Source: an uncultured Eubacteriales bacterium (GTDB taxonomy: Bacteria > Bacillota > Clostridia > Oscillospirales > Acutalibacteraceae). Taken from it: 8,050 nt of DNA. A program made the position numbers and the translations under genes. The stretch is from contig CAQBRY010000010.1 in the NCBI GenBank assembly GCA_948762645.1, positions 19,417 through 27,466 on the forward strand, written 5' to 3'. Positions 1-4,618 of the stretch are shown here, in pieces. How positions within the stretch are numbered: position 1 is the first letter of the stretch; each line of letters starts with the position of its first letter. The notes beneath the pieces were generated by a model, which worked only from the letters and a program-made list of their open reading frames with translations, did not search any database and was not told the DNA's origin.

Positions 1-483
1 GTCAAATTCCACGCACTTAGATATTTTTTTCTCAGTTCTATGAAAAAAATTCTTCATCCCATAATCCGTAAATTTGCAAAATAATCCATTTACCCACAGA
101 AATATCGATGATTTATGACTTTTGCTTTTATCAAAGCATTCGGGATGCTTATCTGCATATTCCTTAAGATGGGGATAAAATTCATGAAACCTCGGTTCAT
201 AATATATATTTTTATTCCTGGCGATCTTTTTGCCATTATACACATCTAGGCAAAGACACAAAAGTTCTGTGCAGCCTTTGAATCCTTCCTCTGCCAATTC
301 GTATATCGGTTAAGAATTTATAGCATTCATAATAAACGCTAGGTACACATTAAGCCAGAAATTTCTCTCTCCGAGAGCCTCGTCCACTTCCTTTGCTGCC
401 AACCAAAATTCACTGTCCGCTGCCTTCAGTCTTTCATAAGAGAAAGTACCGCAAAAGCGGTCTTTTTGTTTAAATATATTCAT
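1..483 (-). pseudogene. Paralogue of the 220-aa protein at 936-1598, interrupted by an in-frame stop; runs off window edge
   Basis: Reading the minus strand from ATG at 483-481 gives 57 codons, then UAA (310-312), then the same frame stays open for 103 codons to position 1. A start site AAGGAA lies just upstream (complement of about 492-497). The product aligns without gaps from residue 1 to the protein at 936-1598: F4, G12, F14, E25-F26-W27, A30, E32, LGER at 37-40, L44, Y47-L48, I51 and I55-N56 are shared, about 19 of the first 56 residues. After the stop the homology resumes, with FYPHLKEYADKHPECF matching FYDEVKKYIDSHP in the intact copy. Open frame and conserved residues on both sides of one nonsense codon show a recently broken gene rather than two genes. 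The family and function are not recognised. The 3' end lies outside the window, so other lesions cannot be excluded. A sequencing error at 310-312 or a reassigned or read-through stop would be the alternatives. Confidence 0.72.
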
Positions 484-547
484 TGTGCTAATTCCTTTAT
501 ATCTATAATAAGCTCCTTCTTAAGTATTTTAGTGTTGTTTACATGGT

Positions 548-904
548 TTAAAATTTAAAAAAATTTTTTATCCACTTGATAAATCGATACGATGTATCAA
601 TTAATCGTAGTTGCCACAATTCTATTCTTGCTTTATGAATCACACGCTTGAGGTCTTCAGGCGTTTTTAATTTGGATACGATAGTTTTTAAAAATTCATC
701 TGGAGAAGGTTGACCATTTGGAAAAAGCCTACTTCTCACTATGTAAGCTACTGGATCATCTTTTTTAAACAAAAAATTTACAACATTATTAAAATGCACT
801 AAATCTTTAAATATCTTTTCAGGTGGTGCTCCCGTTATTTCACATAGTTTCTCAAATTCAACTCCTATATCTCTATTTTCCTGATTGTTATCGTTGTTTT
901 CCAT
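548..904 (-). CDS. Hypothetical protein, 118 aa, no recognised family
   Basis: The ORF starts at ATG 904-902 with a strong AGGAGGT site a few bases upstream (complement of about 910-917) and ends in TAA at 550-548. It lies 31 bases downstream of the 220-aa gene on the same strand and ahead of the broken paralogue, so the three are probably co-transcribed. The first dozen residues are Asn/Glu/Asp-rich and probably disordered. The middle is predicted mostly helical with an NGQPSPDEFLKTI segment. The last residues, YRFIKWIKNFFKF, are unusually aromatic and basic, like an amphipathic membrane-surface or protein-binding helix. There is no signal peptide and no full transmembrane segment. I do not recognise the family, and being flanked by two related genes suggests cargo of an accessory region. 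The strong ribosome site supports a real gene. Confidence 0.72.
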   Translation of the reverse strand: MENNDNNQENRDIGVEFEKLCEITGAPPEKIFKDLVHFNNVVNFLFKKDDPVAYIVRSRLFPNGQPSPDEFLKTIVSKLKTPEDLKRVIHKARIELWQLRLIDTSYRFIKWIKNFFKF

Positions 905-935
905 ATTTTTACCTCCTCCATTGTATACAAGTCAA

Positions 936-1598
936 CTATTCACTATTATTATTTTTTGAATCTAAAATTAACTGAAATATCTGCTTTGAAGTTTGAGGAT
1001 CACGAGCACATAATCCTCCAACAAACCGAGTAATTATTGATTGGATAAAGACCATAGCTGACGGACAAACAAGAAAAGCATCGTTTATTGCAGCCTCCAA
1101 TCGTTCTGCTTTTTCACTTCCTACAATCTTTGATATTTGTGCGAAGCGTTCTTCTGCCACTTGATAGTCATTTGAATCCTGTGAAATATCTTCTATAAAA
1201 TCATTGACCATAGTTTTGATATTGGAAAATAAAGTATAGGCTAAATAAATTTCTGCATTCGTCCGTTTTTCATAATAATTCAACGGATGAGAATCAATGT
1301 ATTTTTTTACTTCATCATAGAACGGATATCCCTCTCGGTTAATTTCAGAACCTGATAAAGATAAGATAACCGACCAAAATGCAGAATAGGTATTTTCACC
1401 TGCAGACGCTGTATTTAAAACATCGGGGATATTTATGCAACTAAATATAGTCGATAAATATTCGTCAAGGTAGTAAGACCTTTCTCCAAGTTCAGTTCTA
1501 ATCTCGCTTGCAATTTTCCAAAACTCTTCCATTGATTTGATTACAATATCAACACAAAAATTACCATGCAATCCTTCTTGCTCTTCGAATTTTTTCAT
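936..1598 (-). CDS. Hypothetical helical protein, 220 aa; intact copy of a duplicated unknown family
   Basis: Start ATG is at 1598-1596, preceded by AGAGGTGAT, a good ribosome site. The stop is TAG at 938-936. The start is corroborated because the paralogue at 483-1 aligns from its own first methionine. The sequence is predicted mainly helical and soluble, with no signal peptide or membrane span. The most conserved block shared with the paralogue is FW(x)2A(x)E(x)4LGER(x)3L(x)2YL(x)2I(x)3IN at residues 26-56, and a second is FYxxxKxYxxxHP at 93-105. I cannot assign a known domain. It is the first gene of an apparent minus-strand set (220 aa, 118 aa, broken 220-type copy). Clusters of related small soluble proteins in accessory DNA are often immunity or defence cargo, but nothing in this sequence proves that. 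Confidence 0.78.
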   Translation of the reverse strand: MKKFEEQEGLHGNFCVDIVIKSMEEFWKIASEIRTELGERSYYLDEYLSTIFSCINIPDVLNTASAGENTYSAFWSVILSLSGSEINREGYPFYDEVKKYIDSHPLNYYEKRTNAEIYLAYTLFSNIKTMVNDFIEDISQDSNDYQVAEERFAQISKIVGSEKAERLEAAINDAFLVCPSAMVFIQSIITRFVGGLCARDPQTSKQIFQLILDSKNNNSE

Positions 1599-1646
1599 AT
1601 TTCCATCACCTCTTTAAATTTATTCGGATATTTAAAAGCAGAAAAA

Positions 1647-1694
1647 ACGTATACAAAGGTACAGACAAATTTATCTTCGTTCCCTTGCATACGT
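1647..1694. repeat. Imperfect inverted repeat upstream of the 220-aa gene
   Basis: The arm ACGTATACAAAGG (1647-1659) is matched in inverse orientation by CCCTTGCATACGT (1682-1694), with 11 of 13 positions complementary across a 22-base spacer. It lies 49-96 bases ahead of the ATG at 1598, inside the likely promoter/leader of the minus-strand genes. It could be a regulator-binding site, a hairpin in the leader RNA, or a degenerate end of an insertion element. The sequence alone does not choose between these. Confidence 0.4.
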
Positions 1695-1708
1695 TTAAAA
1701 TCGCTCAC

Positions 1709-1737
1709 TTGTAAACTTACACAAAACAGTTTATAAT
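1709..1737 (+). promoter_or_regulatory. Sigma-70-type promoter TTGTAA-17-TATAAT
   Basis: A -35 box TTGTAA (1709-1714) and a perfect -10 box TATAAT (1732-1737) are separated by exactly 17 bases on the plus strand. The predicted start, seven bases after the -10, is position 1744, the first base of a 7-bp stem that closes the downstream structure. The -35 overlaps a palindrome, TGTAAACTTACA (1710-1721), which could be an operator. No plus-strand gene follows within 900 bases, which favours a small RNA as the product. Confidence 0.6.
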
Positions 1738-1743
1738 TAAAGA

Positions 1744-1838
1744 GTCATGGTGTCGTTTATACGATTGTGAAGGGTAGTGCTGTTACCTTTTGCAGGGATT
1801 AAGTGGGTGAGATCACTTAATTCTGCCATGACATTTTT
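1744..1838 (+). ncRNA. Candidate structured small RNA, about 95 nt
   Basis: The stretch starts at the predicted transcription start and is bounded by GTCATGG (1744-1750) and CCATGAC (1826-1832), a perfect 7-bp closing stem followed by a short T run (1834-1838). Inside it, three hairpins can be drawn. TCGT-TTAT-ACGA lies at 1753-1764. An 8-bp stem with two G-U pairs lies at 1770-1790, around the loop TGCTG. A long stem has TTAAGTG (1799-1805) paired to CACTTAA (1814-1820) around an 8-base loop, and can be extended by GCAG/CTGC at 1792-1826 past one bulged base, though this competes with the closing stem for the last C. I do not recognise it as tRNA, 6S, SRP RNA, tmRNA or a known riboswitch. 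It is 5' of no plus-strand gene, so a trans-acting or antisense RNA is more likely than a cis leader. The T run is short, so the 3' end is uncertain. Confidence 0.5.
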
Positions 1839-1945
1839 AATGCCATAAAACTTCCGTGCATATAACTAAACTCTAAATATTACATAAGTCAAGTCGGATT
1901 TTAAACTTTGTCAAGATACACTCTGATATTTAATTTTTAATTGAT

Positions 1946-2164
1946 TTATTTGTTTTCAATGAACGTGTCAATATCATTTCGAACCTTTCGTAGTACATTT
2001 TTCTGTCTTTTTTTAATAGAGGTTCCTATCGCAAGCGCAGCCAATGCATTAATTTTGCTGTTATTTCCAAAAACATTATTAAGAGCTGTTTCAAGTTCCA
2101 TAGCAAGTTTCACACCATCAAATATTCTTTTTTTAATATCCCAGTCTTTATCAAATTGAACCAT
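1946..2164 (-). CDS. Hypothetical protein, 72 aa, downstream of the SLOG gene
   Basis: I choose ATG at 2164-2162, because GGAGGG (complement of 2169-2174) sits at ideal spacing before it. An upstream in-frame TTG at 2176 would place the ribosome site inside the coding region. The stop is TAA at 1948-1946. The protein is charged and predicted helical, with a short apolar patch INALAALAIGTSI too short and interrupted to be a membrane span, and a basic C-terminal half. No family is recognised. It begins 18 bases after the stop of the SLOG gene, so the two are probably translated from one transcript, and a shared function is possible but unproven. Confidence 0.65.
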   Translation of the reverse strand: MVQFDKDWDIKKRIFDGVKLAMELETALNNVFGNNSKINALAALAIGTSIKKRQKNVLRKVRNDIDTFIENK

Positions 2165-2182
2165 AATTCCCTCCAAAATTAA

Positions 2183-2644
2183 TCAAGATGATATTCCTGC
2201 GTTGTTTTTTGCATAATTTAAAGTATAAAATGTTCCTCCGCTTTTCCTCCCATCCCACGCTACTATCACAAATTTTGAATGGTCAACCATATATCTATTG
2301 CGCTCTAACATACAACCTTCTTTGTATTCTTTAGAAAGATATATAACTTTATCTGCTTTGCCTTTTATATTTTCATAAATCATCCTATCTTCGTATTTCC
2401 ATCGAGCTGCTTGGTCTTTGCATGGAACTGCGAGGATTAATTTTATTTGCTCATTTTCTTTTTTCAGATCCAATATAACCTCTGCGACAAGAGTGTCGAA
2501 TCCCAAAGCACCTCCTGTTACAAAATAGAATACATTTTGTTTAATTAGTTCTTCTATTTTTGCAATAAGCTCATTTTTAATTATTGAGATTTGATTCCTT
2601 GTGAAATATCTGTGTCCTGTAAAACAACATGTCTGACTTATCAT
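2183..2644 (-). CDS. YpsA/DUF1273-like SLOG superfamily protein
   Basis: The 153-aa product from ATG 2644-2642 begins MISQTCCFTGHR, the family's standard opening. A GGAAAGG site lies just upstream, so the in-frame ATG eight codons earlier is rejected as start. Recognisable family landmarks are CCFTGHR (6-12), the glycine-rich nucleotide-binding loop TGGALGFDT (43-51), VPC..Q...W (74-82), YKEGCMLERNRYMVD (107-121) and GGTFYTLNYA (136-145). SLOG proteins have a Rossmann-like fold related to DprA and lysine-decarboxylase-like proteins and bind nucleotide-type ligands. YpsA itself has been linked to cell division in Bacillota, but family members also occur on mobile elements. The protein ends soon after the GGT..T..YA block, somewhat earlier than typical members, so the last strand may be missing. 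It is transcribed divergently from the XRE cluster. Confidence 0.85.
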   Translation of the reverse strand: MISQTCCFTGHRYFTRNQISIIKNELIAKIEELIKQNVFYFVTGGALGFDTLVAEVILDLKKENEQIKLILAVPCKDQAARWKYEDRMIYENIKGKADKVIYLSKEYKEGCMLERNRYMVDHSKFVIVAWDGRKSGGTFYTLNYAKNNAGISS

Positions 2645-2746
2645 TAATAGCCTTTCCAGAAAAAGCATGAGATTTAGTGCATTTCAAGATAGACCTCACC
2701 TATGCATGATAAAGTAAATGCATATAGATTAGGAAGGAACTTTAGC

Positions 2747-2986
2747 ATGCAAAAAGGAGATATATTAAAAGAGCTAAGAGAGGATAGAAAATATACGCAA
2801 GCATACATTGCAAAATTATTACAAACTTCGAGGCAATACTATTCAGACTATGAATGTGAGAAATACGAGCTTCCACTTCATCATCTTGAATTTCTTGCGG
2901 ATTTATTTAATGTTTCAACAGATTACTTGCTTGGACGCACAAAAATTTCAAAGCCTTATCCTAAATTTCAATTTAGCCACAAATAA
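2747..2986 (+). CDS. Small XRE-family HTH regulator, copy 1
   Basis: I place the start at ATG 2747, nine bases after AGGAAGG (2731-2737), giving 79 aa starting MQKGDILKEL. The ATG at 2702 in the same frame has no ribosome site. The protein is almost entirely one Cro/CI helix-turn-helix domain: LRED..YTQAYIAKLLQTSRQYYSDYE is the HTH, with the usual TQ at the start of helix 2, and LEFLADLFNVSTDYLLGRT is the classic closing part of HTH_3 domains. It should bind DNA as a dimer and act as a transcriptional regulator. It is the first of three XRE genes leading into the recombinase genes and is divergent from the SLOG gene, so it may control both directions. The adjacent gene is its tandem duplicate. 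Confidence 0.85.
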   Translation: MQKGDILKELREDRKYTQAYIAKLLQTSRQYYSDYECEKYELPLHHLEFLADLFNVSTDYLLGRTKISKPYPKFQFSHK

Positions 2987-2991
2987 TTTTA

Positions 2992-3029
2992 GCATGATAT
3001 CTCATGCGTTTCAAGTAATGATATTTCAT
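2992..3029. promoter_or_regulatory. Paired palindromic operator candidate between the XRE duplicates
   Basis: Two nearly identical palindromes, ATGATATCTCAT (2994-3005) and ATGATATTTCAT (3018-3029), differ at one base and are spaced 24 bases centre to centre. The first extends to GCATGA-TATC-TCATGC (2992-3007) and the second to AATGA-TATT-TCATT. Dyad sites repeated about two helical turns apart in front of a Cro/CI gene are typical of operators bound cooperatively by the encoded repressor. The equivalent position before copy 1 (2664 onward) keeps only the GCATGA half. Confidence 0.5.
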
Positions 3030-3060
3030 TCGTAGTAAAATTTAGGTATCAAACAAATAT

Positions 3061-3336
3061 ATGGGAGAAATTCAATGCAAAAATGGTGACATCTTAAGAG
3101 AATTAAGGGAGGACTATAAATATACACAGAGATATATGGCATATTTGCTTAAAACTACACGTCAGTTCTACTCGGAATATGAACGTGAAAAAACACCACT
3201 TTCCATTACCCGCCTGGAATTCTTAGCTGATTTTTTCAAGGTATCGACAGATTATTTACTTGGACGAACAAAAATTTCAAAGTCTTATCCTAAGAGTGAA
3301 GAAGATTTTAGAAAATGGATTATCAATAATACTTAG
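3061..3336 (+). CDS. Small XRE-family HTH regulator, copy 2, with displaced start
   Basis: The 91-aa frame from ATG 3061 carries a complete Cro/CI HTH domain (GDILRELREDYKYTQRYMAYLL, then RQFYSEYE and LEFLADFFKVSTDYLLGRT), 51 of 70 residues identical to the preceding gene. It has a different tail, SEEDFRKWIINNT. The start is odd. The position equivalent to copy 1's start is ATG 3075, with GGGAGAA upstream as its ribosome site, but one extra T after ATGCAAAAA puts that ATG out of frame and into a stop two codons later. The open frame can now only use ATG 3061, which has a poor site upstream (TTAGGT, rather distant), or a weak non-ATG start. The body shows no lesions, so it may still be made at a low level. 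Confidence 0.7.
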   Translation: MGEIQCKNGDILRELREDYKYTQRYMAYLLKTTRQFYSEYEREKTPLSITRLEFLADFFKVSTDYLLGRTKISKSYPKSEEDFRKWIINNT

Positions 3337-3363
3337 TTAGGTTATGAGAATGTAGGTGTAATT

Positions 3364-3732
3364 TTGCCAAGAAGAGTAAAGACTCCGGAACTTGAAAGCA
3401 TTATAAGAAAAATAAAATCTAAACTTTCTACCGAACTAAAAATAGCGAGGAATAATATGAAATTCACACAGAATGCTACTTCAGAGATGGTTGGAGTTGA
3501 GTTATCTCACTACCAAAACATAGAGCATGGTAAGGCACTACCATCTATAGAGGTTATGTGCCGTATATCTGAAGTTCTTCATTTCTCAATAGATAATTTA
3601 CTTATTGACGACAACACCACGGAGAAAACTAAAAGGATAGAAAATTCACTTAAATATTGCACAGATGAGCAACTCGACATAATAGAGTCTATAGTTAATA
3701 CACTGCTTTCAAGGAACAATAAAAGTCACTAG
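3364..3732 (+). CDS. XRE-family HTH regulator, 122 aa
   Basis: The most likely start is TTG at 3364, preceded by AGGTG at good spacing. The first internal ATG (3457) would cut into the HTH domain. Residues about 23-80 form a Cro/CI-type domain (ELKIARNNMKFTQNATSEMVGVE, then YQNIEHGKALPS and the closing helix to DNLL). The last 40 residues (TEKTKRIENSLKYCTDEQLDIIESIVNTLL) look like an extra helical pair for oligomerisation. The sequence is clearly distinct from the two tandem copies before it, so it was not part of that duplication. It starts 27 bases after the previous stop and ends 46 bases before the chimeric gene, in an apparent plus-strand operon. Regulators of this kind commonly control excision and transfer genes of integrative elements, which fits the recombinase downstream. 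Confidence 0.8.
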   Translation: MPRRVKTPELESIIRKIKSKLSTELKIARNNMKFTQNATSEMVGVELSHYQNIEHGKALPSIEVMCRISEVLHFSIDNLLIDDNTTEKTKRIENSLKYCTDEQLDIIESIVNTLLSRNNKSH

Positions 3733-3778
3733 GCAAAGATACAACGCACAAAAATAAAATGCAAAGGAATGGATAAAT

Positions 3779-4618
3779 ATGGCGGATATAAAACTTTTTG
3801 AAATTGGAAACGGAGCTAAAGAATACAAAGGTGAAAATGTTGCACTTGAAAAGGAATTACAAAATATTATAGAAAAAAATATGGACACATTTTTTGGTGT
3901 AACATTTCTTGCGTCTGAATACAGCACAACTGATGGTGGACGCATGGACAGTATTGGAATTGACGAGAATAATTGTCCTGTCATTTTCGAATACAAACGT
4001 TCCATAAAAGATAATGTTAGAGTAAGGAACATAATCCTTAACGAAAAATACAAAGGCGACGCACTTTTACAAAAGAAATTTGTATCAGATCACTTAACAA
4101 AGGCTGTAAAGAGAAATCATGGCGAACTTCCAATGTACTATATAGTTGAAAAGGATGCGTTTGATAAAGCCACAGAGATACTTGAGAAAAATCGCAGAAA
4201 GGCTAAAACCAACAGAAGAACACCTCAAAAATACACTTTTACCAGCAAAATAAAGTGCAATAATTGTGGCAAGAACTATAAGCGTAAGATCTATAATAAA
4301 AAGATTTATTGGATGTGCCAAACTTATGATGAAGAAGGCAGGGATGTGTGTAGTTCAAAACAAATATCAGAAGAAATATTAATGTCTAAAGTCTGTGAGG
4401 CTCTAGGCATTAATGATTTTAGTGAGACTCTTTTTAATGAAAAAATCAAACAGATTATCGTGCCGAAGAATGGACTCTTAACTTTTGTATTCAATGATGG
4501 AAATGAGGTCACGTTAAAATGGCAGAATAAATCCCGAAGTGAGAGCTGGAGCGAAGAAAAGAGGCAAGCGGCACGAGAACGTGCCATTAATTTTTTAAAG
4601 GAAGGAAAGCAACATTGA
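3779..4618 (+). CDS. Chimera: PD-(D/E)XK nuclease-like N-terminus fused to a large serine recombinase C-terminal half
   Basis: The frame is uninterrupted for 279 aa from ATG 3779, with AAGGA about 10 bases upstream. Residues 1-80 match the start of the DUF5655/DUF91-type, NucS-like family: IKLFEIGNGAKE, VALEKELQ, FLASEYST, GGRMDSIGID and then VIFEYKRS. These carry D57, E71 and K73 of a PD-(D/E)XK site. That family normally continues with a N-Q-G-L..Y segment, which is absent. From about residue 82 the sequence becomes large serine recombinase: NEKYKGDALLQKKF, LTKAVKRNHGELPMYY, a zinc ribbon (C160, C163, C180, C191) and a tail SWSEEKRQAARERA typical of the first recombinase in clostridial tandem pairs. 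The serine catalytic domain is missing, so it cannot be a recombinase on its own. Residues 119-130 also lack about seven residues of the usual NSHEAIID motif. It is either a deletion-born remnant or a novel DNA-binding nuclease fusion. Confidence 0.8.
   Translation: MADIKLFEIGNGAKEYKGENVALEKELQNIIEKNMDTFFGVTFLASEYSTTDGGRMDSIGIDENNCPVIFEYKRSIKDNVRVRNIILNEKYKGDALLQKKFVSDHLTKAVKRNHGELPMYYIVEKDAFDKATEILEKNRRKAKTNRRTPQKYTFTSKIKCNNCGKNYKRKIYNKKIYWMCQTYDEEGRDVCSSKQISEEILMSKVCEALGINDFSETLFNEKIKQIIVPKNGLLTFVFNDGNEVTLKWQNKSRSESWSEEKRQAARERAINFLKEGKQH

Larger units (their letters stand above)
1599..1945. other. 347-base intergenic region with promoter, candidate small RNA and inverted repeats
   Basis: No ORF here has both a ribosome site and a reasonable length. 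From left to right it contains the 5' leader of the 220-aa gene, an imperfect inverted repeat at 1647-1694, a palindrome TGTAAACTTACA at 1710-1721, a plus-strand promoter at 1709-1737, a candidate structured RNA at 1744-1838, and about 100 AT-rich bases (1839-1945) behind the 72-aa gene in which I see nothing clear. The last stretch has no GC-rich hairpin, so no terminator is called for the minus-strand genes arriving from 2644. Confidence 0.6.
2664..3317 (+). repeat. Tandem duplication of a ~327-base unit (leader plus XRE gene)
   Basis: The leader AGCATGA...TGC.TTTCAAG at 2664-2688 recurs at 2991-3015 with the same internal spacing (about 20 of 25 bases), an offset of 327. The downstream ATGCAAAAA recurs at an offset of 328, and the encoded proteins match at 51 of 70 positions from GDIL to YPK. 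The repeat therefore covers the 5' control region and the gene, with the copies adjoining head to tail near 2990. Divergence at the DNA level shows that the duplication is not recent. Confidence 0.65.

Noticed and set aside
1744..1832. tRNA at the 7-bp closing stem
   Set aside because: The stem length fits, but there is no T-arm GTTCGA-type loop and the arms have the wrong sizes.
1941..2159. Plus-strand ORF of 72 codons over the small gene at 1946-2164
   Set aside because: It is the reverse-strand shadow of the minus-strand gene, with no ribosome site and a low-complexity Phe/Ser/Leu composition.
2702..2746. ATG at 2702 as start of the first XRE gene
   Set aside because: It has no ribosome site, while ATG 2747 has AGGAAGG at good spacing and matches the start region of the duplicate.
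2808..3035. Second-frame plus-strand ORF overlapping XRE copy 1
   Set aside because: The HTH frame carries clear family homology. The overlapping frame has no domain and no ribosome site.
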